Of a DNA stretch of 64,000 bases, positions 8,635 through 16,187 are shown in pieces. A model generated the notes under the pieces. That model searched no databases, was not told the DNA's origin, and was given only the letters and a program-made list of their open reading frames with translations. A program made the position numbers and the translations under genes. The DNA comes from JABDGV01 sp964577935 (GTDB taxonomy: Bacteria; Chlamydiota; Chlamydiia; Chlamydiales; FEN-1388): assembly GCA_964577935.1 (NCBI GenBank), contig CAZOAJ010000006.1, positions 62,001 through 126,000 of the forward strand, in the 5' to 3' direction. Positions within the stretch are counted from its first letter, which is position 1. Every line of letters begins with the position of its first letter.

Positions 8635-9363
8635 CTATTTCCTATCGATGAGCTTAATGTACTTATATAGTGCGCAATTTGCATTGTATAGGGAAATTTC
8701 AAACCCTTCTCTGCCGTAAAATATGCCCTTTTTAAGAATATAGCTTCGAAAAAAAGCAAAGAGGCCATGAAGAAGTGCTTTTGAACAAGAACTCTTCTTG
8801 CCTCGATTTTGATCGGCAAAAAGCGTCGTATAGGTCTGCATTTTCGTTAAAAACTGTTCAACTGATGAATAGGGGATATGATCTAAGGGCTTGTGTAATT
8901 TATGAACACTGAGGCCCTCGCATAACACTTTTTCATGAACAAAATCATCAGAAAATCTTGTTTTAGTTCTATTATATAGCCGGACAACTCTGTCTGGATA
9001 CCAGCCACAGGCTTTTATCTCTTTTCCACGGTAAAAATTACGTCGAGAAACTGAATAAACTGTTTGAGGATCCAATTTGAGGGCATAAATTTCATTCATC
9101 AATTCAGGAGTTGCAAATTCATCGCTGTCAATAGAAAGTATCCAATCATGTTTTGCTACGGATGTGGCGTAGTTGTGAGTCGGGCCAAACCCAATAAAAT
9201 CTGTTCTATAAAGGGAAACATTTGGAAACGATTGGGCTATTTGACATGTGTTATCTGTTGACCCTGTATCGACAATTACAATTTCGGGAATTCGCTCAAG
9301 AGAAGCAAGAGTACGCCACAGGTATTTTGATGAATTTTTTGTTAATATCGTTGCGCTGATCAC
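8635..9363 (-). CDS. Family 2 glycosyltransferase, LPS-core WaaE/KdtX-like
   Basis: 242-residue GT-A type glycosyltransferase. Seen: N-terminal ISATILTKNSSKYLWRTLASL, the nucleotide-binding IVIVDTGSTDNT, and the DxD-like metal site ILSIDSDEFAT, followed by a Tyr/Arg-rich acceptor region (YPDRVVRLYNRTKTRF, HEKV) characteristic of the WaaE/KdtX branch that adds a sugar to the lipopolysaccharide core. It follows bcp by 20 bases and abuts the HMA gene, so it sits within one minus-strand run. The acceptor cannot be told from sequence alone. Confidence 0.88.
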   Translation of the reverse strand: MISATILTKNSSKYLWRTLASLERIPEIVIVDTGSTDNTCQIAQSFPNVSLYRTDFIGFGPTHNYATSVAKHDWILSIDSDEFATPELMNEIYALKLDPQTVYSVSRRNFYRGKEIKACGWYPDRVVRLYNRTKTRFSDDFVHEKVLCEGLSVHKLHKPLDHIPYSSVEQFLTKMQTYTTLFADQNRGKKSSCSKALLHGLFAFFRSYILKKGIFYGREGFEISLYNANCALYKYIKLIDRK

Positions 9364-9383
9364 GAAGTTTTATTTTCCTCCTA

Positions 9384-9848
9384 TTAGCCTATATTGAGGT
9401 CATCAAGTGCTTTTAATATCCGATGAACATGTCCTTCGACGTTAACAGGTTGTTCAATCCAACGCACAATTCCTTTATCATCTATAATGAAGGTCGTTCT
9501 TTCCAAACTTTCTGTTCCATCGAGTTTTTTCTTGAGTACTCCGAATGCTTTACAGAGTGTTTTATCTGTGTCGGGGATGAGAGAGAAATTGAGTGAATAT
9601 TTGTCGGCAAACTTTCTATGAGAGACGGCATCATCTGGTGAAATGCCAAGCACAACTATGCCTTTGGCATCCAAAGAGATGATATTGTCGCGAAAGTCGC
9701 AAGCCTCTTTAGTGCATCCAGGAGTGTCATCTTTTGGATAAAAATAAATTACACACGCTGAGCCTAGAAGATCCTCTGTGGAAATAATATTTCCTGATTC
9801 ATCTTCTTTTTCAAATTGAGGAACATTATTTCCGAGGACGAGTTTCAT
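9384..9848 (-). CDS. bcp: Thiol peroxidase / peroxiredoxin Bcp
   Basis: 154-residue AhpC/TSA-family peroxiredoxin of the Bcp (PrxQ) type, reducing hydroperoxides in the cytoplasm. The peroxidatic Cys45 and resolving Cys50 are in the diagnostic PKDDTPGCTKEACDFRD motif, the five-residue spacing of the PrxQ class. Also present are GISPDDAVSHRKFADKY and a C-terminal RTTFIIDDKGIVRW. Length is normal for the family. The ATG is preceded by TTTAGGAGT, a good ribosome site. Confidence 0.96.
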   Translation of the reverse strand: MKLVLGNNVPQFEKEDESGNIISTEDLLGSACVIYFYPKDDTPGCTKEACDFRDNIISLDAKGIVVLGISPDDAVSHRKFADKYSLNFSLIPDTDKTLCKAFGVLKKKLDGTESLERTTFIIDDKGIVRWIEQPVNVEGHVHRILKALDDLNIG

Positions 9849-9957
9849 ATATAACTCCTAAATTTTGATTAAAGTAGTGTGCAAGAATATGCTCGGATGG
9901 TTGTAGGTTGTATTTTCGCAAATTCTAGCTCTAGTATCTGATTCTATATAGCTACTT

Positions 9958-11775
9958 CTATAGTTGTTCATGGATTTTTGCGAGCTTGATGTCAAGATCG
10001 GTGGGGAGGCGAATGGTGAATATCGATCCGCTTCCAAGTTTTGATTCAACAGCAATCGTTCCCAAATGTTTATGCACAACTGTTTCTACGATTGAAAGGC
10101 CAAGGCCTGAACCGCCTAATTTTTTCGAATGAGCTTCGTTAACAGTGTAAAATCTTTGGAATATGTTTTCTAAGTCTGCTTCAGGGATTCCAATTCCTTG
10201 ATCTATAACGCTTATTTCTATGGCATCTTGGGTTCGTTTCAGAAGGATCGTGATTGGCGTTAACGACCCTGCATATTTGGCAGCGTTATCAAGAAGATTG
10301 TTTATTGCAGTCTCTATAAGATGGGGATCGCATGTCAGTTCATATTCATCTTGCGCATTTTCACAAGTAATAATGCAGTCGATTTGCGGGTAAACTGAAA
10401 TGAGGGTGTTAATACAGGTTTGAGCAAGTTCTTTTAAGGAAATCCGGGCAAGCCGAGAGAGCGGAAGGTTTTCAATGTCAGCGAGTGTTAAGAGGTTGAG
10501 AATGATTCTGGTCATTCTCTGACTATTTTTCACGATTTTAGTAGTTATTTCATCGACAGTGGATCGAGGTAGATCCGGGTTTTCTTGAAGCGTTTCTGCA
10601 AAGCCTCGAATTATTGTAATGGGGGTTTTCAGTTCATGAGAGGCATTTGCAATGAAATCCTTTCTCATCTGAAGAAGTCTGTAGTGTACCGACCTATCTT
10701 GAAGAACTAGGATTACTCCATGTCTTTTGTTGAACCGTTCTTTTAATGTTCCGGATGATCTTGGCGATGTAATTAAGCTCAAAAAAAGATGCCCTAGCTG
10801 TGGATTTTGCATCTCTATTTCATCGCAGACGACTTTTCCTTCCAAAGAGCATAGCTCAATGGCTCTCAAGCATCTTTGGGGTAGAGTTTTGGGCAAAGGC
10901 TTTCCCACAATCGATCGATTCACGCCGAGAAGCTCAAGAGCGTGAGAGTTTGCATATGAAATGGTTCCTTGCTCATCAATAGCAATAACCCCCTCAGCCA
11001 AAGACTCTAAAATGGCCTCTCGTTCATTTCGCTCTCCCGTAACGGTATTTATCTCCTTCCGGATTCTTTCAGAAAGTGAATTAAGCGTTTTAGCTAAAAT
11101 TGTGAATTCATCTTGAGGTGCCGTTTTTAGAATAATATTTGGAAGTGATGAGAGATCTTCTCCTTCACTGTATGGCCTAATTGCTCGAATAATTTCCCTA
11201 ATAGGGCTTGAAAGATGGTTGAGAACAAGTGCTGTCATAATGGAAAAGAGAGTGAGCACAATCGAGCAGACAAAAATAAAGCCTATCTCAAAGTCATGCT
11301 GTAGATCTCGGATGTAGTGATAAGGAAATGCAAGGCGGAGAACATATTTTTTCCCATGAGCCGTGAATACCTTGGCGACATAGATAAGTCTTTGCCCCAA
11401 TAGATAAGAATATCCCTCAGCATATCCTGTTCCTGTTTCAAATGCCTCTTCCACTTCAGGGTGTGTAACAAATTGGAGAGGAAAGAAGAGTGGGCCAATA
11501 AGTCTTTTTGTGTGAGAGTCGTAGAGGAGCCGTCTTTCACTGTCTAGGATGCTCATTCGGTAGAAAAGCTGATGTTTTTGCTCTTTGAGAATCCTGAGTA
11601 AGTCTTCAACATCATTGGCTTCCTGGAGTTTGTCTATTACTTCGTTTGCTCGATCGCTCATCGAACGAAAGACAATTTGCTGTACAGAGTTTCGAACAAA
11701 AGGAAACAGCAAGGAGAGAAAGAGAAGGAGAAGGATAAAGTAGCTAACGAAAATTTTTTGCCGAAATGTTTTCAT
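9958..11775 (-). CDS. Membrane sensor histidine kinase, PhoR-like (orphan)
   Basis: 605 residues when started at the ATG at 11775 (MKTFRQKIF), preferred over the longer frame that adds 16 residues. Domains: TM1 near residues 6-28, a periplasmic sensor domain, TM2 near 165-190, a HAMP-like linker, a PAS domain (LESLAEGVIAIDEQGTISYAN), a HisKA domain with phospho-acceptor His380 in FIANASHELKTPI, and a HATPase_c domain with N box NNLLDNAAKYA, DQGIGIP and GSGLGLSIV. This matches PhoR-class kinases. No response regulator lies next to it: bcp follows and tRNA genes precede, so its partner must be elsewhere. Function in phosphate sensing is not shown by the sequence. Confidence 0.9.
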   Translation of the reverse strand: MKTFRQKIFVSYFILLLLFLSLLFPFVRNSVQQIVFRSMSDRANEVIDKLQEANDVEDLLRILKEQKHQLFYRMSILDSERRLLYDSHTKRLIGPLFFPLQFVTHPEVEEAFETGTGYAEGYSYLLGQRLIYVAKVFTAHGKKYVLRLAFPYHYIRDLQHDFEIGFIFVCSIVLTLFSIMTALVLNHLSSPIREIIRAIRPYSEGEDLSSLPNIILKTAPQDEFTILAKTLNSLSERIRKEINTVTGERNEREAILESLAEGVIAIDEQGTISYANSHALELLGVNRSIVGKPLPKTLPQRCLRAIELCSLEGKVVCDEIEMQNPQLGHLFLSLITSPRSSGTLKERFNKRHGVILVLQDRSVHYRLLQMRKDFIANASHELKTPITIIRGFAETLQENPDLPRSTVDEITTKIVKNSQRMTRIILNLLTLADIENLPLSRLARISLKELAQTCINTLISVYPQIDCIITCENAQDEYELTCDPHLIETAINNLLDNAAKYAGSLTPITILLKRTQDAIEISVIDQGIGIPEADLENIFQRFYTVNEAHSKKLGGSGLGLSIVETVVHKHLGTIAVESKLGSGSIFTIRLPTDLDIKLAKIHEQL

Positions 11776-11964
11776 AGGTACATATAGTAGTGGTCTTATA
11801 TCCAAACTATACAGTATTAGCACTCAGTCTTAAACCGAGAAGTTATCGATATAGAGATGGTTTCTCACTTTCGGAGATCAATGAATTTTGCGTCAGTGAG
11901 ACTCAAAATAAATTGGTCCGTGTTTTTCGTAAGATGAATTAGAAAAAAAAGAAGGAACAAAATG

Positions 11965-12037
11965 TGAGTCTTGATGGATTTGAACCATCGACCCCCTCAT
12001 TAAAAGTGAGGTGCTCTAACCGCTGAGCTAAAGACTC
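11965..12037 (-). tRNA. tRNA-Lys (anticodon TTT)
   Basis: Cloverleaf readable on the minus strand: acceptor GAGTCTT/AAGACTC, D-arm TAGCTCAGCGGTTAGAGC, anticodon arm with CTTTTAA loop (anticodon TTT), T-arm GGTTCAAATCC and discriminator A. CCA is not encoded. It lies 14 bases downstream of tRNA-Glu and is probably transcribed with it. Confidence 0.95.
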
Positions 12038-12051
12038 ACGAAAGAGAAATA

Positions 12052-12126
12052 TGACCCCAAGGGGATTCGAACCCCTGTTATCGGAATGAAAATCCGGTGT
12101 CCTAGACCAGGCTAGACGATGGGGCC
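12052..12126 (-). tRNA. tRNA-Glu (anticodon TTC)
   Basis: Minus-strand cloverleaf: acceptor GGCCCCA pairs with TGGGGTC (one G-U), D-arm GTCTAGCCTGGTCTAGGAC, anticodon arm with TTTTCAT loop (anticodon TTC), T-arm GGGGTTCGAATCCCC, discriminator A. CCA not encoded. First gene of a Glu-Lys tRNA pair. Confidence 0.95.
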
Positions 12127-12239
12127 ATGAATTGCAACTTCTTTGGTTGAAGAAGTTACGCCTCTATCGGCCAATTTCGGTCGCTTTAGGCCTGAGATTT
12201 TTACTCGGACTTGATTTGCGTTTACCGAAAAGTGACTAC

Positions 12240-12269
12240 ACTATACTGACCAATTCGCATTTTGCACAA
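12240..12269 (-). promoter_or_regulatory. Candidate sigma-70-type promoter for the tRNA-Glu/tRNA-Lys pair
   Basis: On the minus strand TTGTGC (-35-like) is followed after 18 bases by TATAGT (-10-like). It would start a leader of about 100 bases before tRNA-Glu. The stretch 12127-12472 holds no gene: it contains this promoter and the terminator-like hairpin of frr. Confidence 0.35.
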
Positions 12270-12423
12270 GTCAATTATGCATTTTTAGTTAGATGAGAAT
12301 GTATAGTCTCAGAAATCTCTTTTTAAAGGTACTTTACAGAGGGGTTGTGTATGTGATCATGTAGAAAAAATACCCGGAAAAACATAATTTGTTGATTCAA
12401 GATTTTGTGTTTTTCTAAATTTA

Positions 12424-12464
12424 TGGAGGCGACAGTCTATTGCTAGTACAGCGCGTCGCCTCCA
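12424..12464 (-). terminator. Hairpin downstream of frr
   Basis: Perfect 10-base arms TGGAGGCGAC and GTCGCCTCCA enclose a 21-base loop just after the frr stop. The trailing sequence is A/T-rich but lacks a clean T run, so it may be a terminator or an mRNA 3' stabiliser. Confidence 0.55.
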
Positions 12465-12472
12465 CAGAAATT

Positions 12473-13024
12473 TTAGATCGTCATGATCTCTTTTTCTTTC
12501 GCATGAGCTAGATCTTCAGCATCTTTACACGATTTGTCAGTCGCTTCTTGAATTTGTTTTTCTAGTCGCTTCACGTCATCCTCAGGAATTTCTCCTTTGG
12601 CTTTTTTAAGAGCATCATTATGAGTTTGGCGAGCTTTGCGAATAGCAACCTTGCATGTTTCAAGCTCTCTTTTTACCTGTTCTGCGAGGTCCTTACGCCG
12701 AGCGCCATCAAGTTCAGGGAAATGAACTCGAACAGCTTTCCCTTCAAGAACCGCCCTTACGCCGAGATTTGCTTTAGCAATCCCACGCTCAATTGATTGA
12801 GCATTGCTTTGGTCAAATGGCATGATAAGAATTTGACGCGGTTCGGGGGTGGTAAAAGTTGCAAGATCCTTAAGTTTCATTTGAGAGCCGTAGACATCAA
12901 CATTAACTCCTTCAAGTATTGTTGTGCTTGCTCTGCCGACTCGGAGACCCTTTAATTCCAGTTTAAAGTGATCCAGTGCTTGTTGCATGCTTTGCTTTGC
13001 ATTTTGGAGAACATCAGCTCCCAT
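12473..13024 (-). CDS. frr: Ribosome recycling factor
   Basis: 183 residues from the ATG at 13024 (MGADVLQNAKQSM), the start that gives normal RRF length; a longer upstream frame of 29 codons overlaps pyrH and is rejected. RRF splits post-termination ribosomes with EF-G. Seen: ALDHFKLELKGLRVGRAS, VYGSQMKLKDLATFTTPEPRQILIMPFD, and the C-terminal coiled three-helix domain ending in the Lys/Glu-rich AKEKEIMTI. It is 17 bases downstream of pyrH and shares its transcript, as in many bacteria including Chlamydia. Confidence 0.97.
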   Translation of the reverse strand: MGADVLQNAKQSMQQALDHFKLELKGLRVGRASTTILEGVNVDVYGSQMKLKDLATFTTPEPRQILIMPFDQSNAQSIERGIAKANLGVRAVLEGKAVRVHFPELDGARRKDLAEQVKRELETCKVAIRKARQTHNDALKKAKGEIPEDDVKRLEKQIQEATDKSCKDAEDLAHAKEKEIMTI

Positions 13025-13041
13025 GGGCAAATCTCCTTGCT

Positions 13042-13824
13042 TTATGATGTGTATACTATAGTACCAGACGAAATATCTTGTAGAGCTTCTAAAATAGAAT
13101 CTTTTTCCCACAGTTTAAAAACAAATATAGGAATATCGTTATTCATGCAGAGAGCAATAGCTGTTGCATCCATTACATTTAACTTCATTTCGAGAACTTC
13201 AGCGCATGAGAGACGCGTATAACGCTGAACATTGGCTTTCTTGAATGGGTCTTCTGAAAAGATGCCAGAGACTTTCGTTGCTTTGACTAGAAGATCCGCT
13301 TCAATTTCCGAGGCTCTTAAAGCAGCCGCTGTATCTGTTGTGAAGAATGGATTTCCTGTCCCGCCAGAAAAAATCACAGGCATTTTATTCTTGAGATGCA
13401 CTTTTGCTTTCTCTATCGAAATATCCGGAGCAATTGATCCACAAGGAATAGCGCTCATCAGTATTGCATGAACTCCGATTTGCTTTAGAGCTTCTTGCAA
13501 GGCTATGCCATTAATAACAGTTGCAAGCATTCCCATAAAGTCTGCGGATATGCGGCCAACGCCAAGTGCTTCTCCTTGCAGCCCTCGAAAAATATTTCCA
13601 CCGCCCAAGACAATCCCTACTTCTATTCCATTCTCAAGGAGTTCTGCTATTGAATGTGCAAGCTTGAGTAATGTGGAGGAGGAGATATCGGAATGTTGAT
13701 TTGGTGAGCTTTTTGGTGAACTTGCATGAGTCGCATTTTCCATGTCCTTGTCTAACTCTGTGCCTTTGAGCATTTCTCCTGAAACTTTAAGAAGGATGCG
13801 TTTTGGAAGCGACTTTATAGGCAT
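13042..13824 (-). CDS. pyrH: Uridylate (UMP) kinase PyrH
   Basis: 260 residues from the ATG at 13824 (MPIKSLPKRILLKVSGE); a TTG nine codons upstream is a possible alternative start. It phosphorylates UMP to UDP in pyrimidine nucleotide supply. Amino-acid-kinase fold motifs are present: KRILLKVSGEML, GIVLGGGNIFRG, ADFMGMLATVING and VIFSGGTGNPFFTTDTAAALRA. An insertion of about 20 Ser/His/Asn-rich residues (near 28-48 of this start) sits between the first beta strand and the helix leading to VGIVLGGG, which is not usual for the family. It precedes frr and follows tsf after a terminator, so pyrH-frr may be a separate transcript. Confidence 0.95.
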   Translation of the reverse strand: MPIKSLPKRILLKVSGEMLKGTELDKDMENATHASSPKSSPNQHSDISSSTLLKLAHSIAELLENGIEVGIVLGGGNIFRGLQGEALGVGRISADFMGMLATVINGIALQEALKQIGVHAILMSAIPCGSIAPDISIEKAKVHLKNKMPVIFSGGTGNPFFTTDTAAALRASEIEADLLVKATKVSGIFSEDPFKKANVQRYTRLSCAEVLEMKLNVMDATAIALCMNNDIPIFVFKLWEKDSILEALQDISSGTIVYTS

Positions 13825-13898
13825 ATATGCAGCGTCACTTTTATTAAGCAAGTTAGGAATACAAATTCACGAATAACCGAAGATTGGATGAAAGAGGA

Positions 13899-13934
13899 GA
13901 AAAAATCCAGAGCTCAGATTCTCTAAGCTCTGGA
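13899..13934 (-). terminator. Rho-independent terminator of the rpsB-tsf operon
   Basis: On the minus strand, 9-base arms TCCAGAGCT / AGCTCTGGA around an 11-base loop are followed directly by TTTTTT. It lies 46 bases after the tsf stop. Confidence 0.85.
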
Positions 13935-13979
13935 TATAAATGGACGAAGTACAGATTCAATTACAGATTGAAGCTCACA

Positions 13980-14837
13980 TTACTGAGCGACAGCCCAACG
14001 CAAGAAAGAGATAACTTCTAGATCTTTGCCGCGAGCTTTTCCTTCATGCTTGACAAAGTCTTGAATGTTAACTGAATCATCACGGATGTACTTTTGTCGA
14101 GTAAGGCATGCTTGATCAAAGAAAGCATTGATTTTGCCGTCAACAATTTTGTCGATGATGTAAGCAGGCTTTCCTTGAACTTGTTCTTTCGCGATTTCTC
14201 GTTCCTTAACGAGTATTTCTTGAGGAACATGCTCTGGAGACACATACTCAGGAGCTGCTGCTGCTACATGCATAGCAATAGACTTTGCAAGCTCTTCTTC
14301 ACCTGATCCCTTGAGGACTACAGCTGTCAAGATTTTGCCGCCCATATGGGAGTAGATTCCAATTGAAGTTCCTGGCTCTTTTTTGAGAGCTTGGATTCTT
14401 CGAACTTGAATGTTCTCGCCAATTGTCTGGATAACGAGAGATCGAAGTTGATCCATAGTGATATTTGGATCTTTCGAATAGGCTTTCTGCATAAACTCTT
14501 CGATCGAAGAGGTGTTGGAAAGAGCTACTTCTTCCACGATCTGTTGACAGAACTGCTTAAACCGTTCGTTTTGAGCAACGAAATCGGTTTCGGCATTGAT
14601 TTCTGCAAGAGCAACATGAGTGTTTGTCTCTTTTGCAACAATAGCGCCTTCTTTTGTCTCTCGGCCTTGCTTTTTCACAGCTGAAGCCATGCCCGCTTTT
14701 CTCAAAATTTCGATCGCTTGATCCATGTGGCCTTTGGCTTCTTCAAGTGCTTCTTTGCACTTTGCCATGCCGACACCTGTTCGTTCTCGAAGCTCTTTGA
14801 TCAACGCTGGGGTGATTGCAATTTCGCTTTGTGACAT
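13980..14837 (-). CDS. tsf: Elongation factor Ts
   Basis: 285-residue guanine-nucleotide exchange factor for EF-Tu. The N-terminal UBA-like domain (ALIKELRERTGVGMAKCKEALEEAKGHMDQAIE) and the core motif AEINAETDFVAQNERF, which inserts into EF-Tu, are clear. The ATG is preceded by TTAGGAGT. It follows rpsB by 32 bases and is terminated by a strong hairpin, the standard rpsB-tsf unit. Confidence 0.98.
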   Translation of the reverse strand: MSQSEIAITPALIKELRERTGVGMAKCKEALEEAKGHMDQAIEILRKAGMASAVKKQGRETKEGAIVAKETNTHVALAEINAETDFVAQNERFKQFCQQIVEEVALSNTSSIEEFMQKAYSKDPNITMDQLRSLVIQTIGENIQVRRIQALKKEPGTSIGIYSHMGGKILTAVVLKGSGEEELAKSIAMHVAAAAPEYVSPEHVPQEILVKEREIAKEQVQGKPAYIIDKIVDGKINAFFDQACLTRQKYIRDDSVNIQDFVKHEGKARGKDLEVISFLRWAVAQ

Positions 14838-14869
14838 AGATTTTACTCCTAAAAGCTTAAAAAACGGGC

Positions 14870-15661
14870 CTATTCTTTACCTTTAAAGAGTTCGATGGCT
14901 GCTGCCATCTCTTCTCGGCCAGCCTTGAGCTCTTCAGAAGCTTCTTCAGTTCCTGATTCTTTGTCTTCAGTAAAATGGAGCTCGTTTTTCTTTTCAACAA
15001 TCGCATCAGTGATAGCTTCAAGAATCAACTTAATGCTTCTTGCCGAATCATCGTTACATGGGATAACTAAATCGATTGGATCTGGATCTGTGTTGGTATC
15101 AACGAGAGCCATAACTGGAATTCCAAGCTTTCGAGCTTCTGCAACTGCAATGTCTTCAAGACCTGGATCAGTAACGATAACGAGGCCTGGTGGCTTTCTC
15201 ATGCCACGAACACCTGAAAGGTTCTTTTCAAGTTTGACTTGATCTTTAGTAAGTAAAGAAAGCTCTTTCTTGGTAACGCCTTCGCCGCCTTGGGAGATCT
15301 TCTTCTCGATTCGATCAAGCTTCTTGACTGATTGTCGAATAGTTTGAAGGTTTGTCAGCATACCACCGAGCCATCTTTCGCAAACATAGAATTCGCCTGC
15401 GCGCTCTGCTTGTTCACGAACAAGAGCTTTAGCAGCTTTCTTTGTTCCGACGAAGAGAATCGATTTTTTAGCTTCAACTACGTCTTGAGCAAGCTTGCAG
15501 CCCATTTTAAGTTGCTGAAGTGTTTTTGCTAGGTCGATAATGTAGATGCCATTGCGCTCGCCGAAGATGTAAATCTTCATCTTTGGATTCCAGCGCTGCT
15601 TTTGGTGACCAAAATGTGCGCCTGCTTCTACGAGATCTTTAATTGTAACTTGTTGTGCCAA
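14870..15661 (-). CDS. rpsB: 30S ribosomal protein S2
   Basis: 263 residues. Diagnostic N-terminus VTIKDLVEAGAHFGHQKQRWNPKM and VDTNTDPDPIDLVIPCNDDS. The only start compatible with the conserved N-terminus is a TTG codon at 15661, preceded by AAAGGGACAAGG. A C-terminal acidic extension of about 35 residues (DKESGTEEASEELKAG) is longer than in many bacteria. First gene of rpsB-tsf. In C. trachomatis the major outer membrane protein gene follows on from rpsB; here the neighbour is an accessory island instead. Confidence 0.97.
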   Translation of the reverse strand: MAQQVTIKDLVEAGAHFGHQKQRWNPKMKIYIFGERNGIYIIDLAKTLQQLKMGCKLAQDVVEAKKSILFVGTKKAAKALVREQAERAGEFYVCERWLGGMLTNLQTIRQSVKKLDRIEKKISQGGEGVTKKELSLLTKDQVKLEKNLSGVRGMRKPPGLVIVTDPGLEDIAVAEARKLGIPVMALVDTNTDPDPIDLVIPCNDDSARSIKLILEAITDAIVEKKNELHFTEDKESGTEEASEELKAGREEMAAAIELFKGKE

Positions 15662-15862
15662 GCCTTGTCCCTTTCTTTCAAAGAGTTTGACGCGGCATCT
15701 TCCGGATACATTTTATAATATATTTAGGAAGATTTCGGTCTTGGTTAATATTTAATCCGGTATTCGCCAGATTTTCCTTAACAAAATAAGGAGTGGAAAC
15801 AAGTCTATTGGCTTACCTTAATTATGAGCAAATAGGATCTTCGATAATGGTATAATTTAAAT

Positions 15863-15945
15863 TATGAAATTTCTATTCCCCATAAACGTTTCATGTATTC
15901 GTCGTTATTTTTTAGTTCTGGATGAACGTATTAGATTGCTAATGT
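15863..15945 (-). pseudogene. Remnant of the 3' end of a DUF4116-like family gene
   Basis: The minus-strand frame reads AI*YVHPELKNNDEYMKR, which aligns with KAIYYVHPNLKNDPEFMKY of the intact 567-residue paralogue next door, with TAT changed to the stop TAA. Only about 80 bases remain recognisable, and the piece lies downstream of the intact gene, as expected for the tail of a former tandem copy. The rest of the 525-base gap between rpsB and the 567-residue gene (15662-16187) shows nothing else I can identify. Confidence 0.75.
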
Positions 15946-16187
15946 TGAGTTCGATGTTTTAGTTCTTTAACTGGATGAATTTGAAGTTTTGTAGGAAGCA
16001 AGAAAAATGATCAATGCTTGTGGATTGGAATTTACTCTCCAACAGAGGCAAAGACTTGCTTTTCAAGTAGGTGGTAGCATAAGAAGAAGATACAAGGCTC
16101 GCAGGACTAAAATAACCGAGGACTTAAAAAAGCCAGTCTTTTTATATAGCACTATCACCTTAAGTTGGCAGGACCACATGGTGATGA

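Noticed and set aside
12473..13111. Longer frr start overlapping pyrH
   Set aside because: Extra 29 residues are not RRF-like; the ATG at 13024 gives the normal length.
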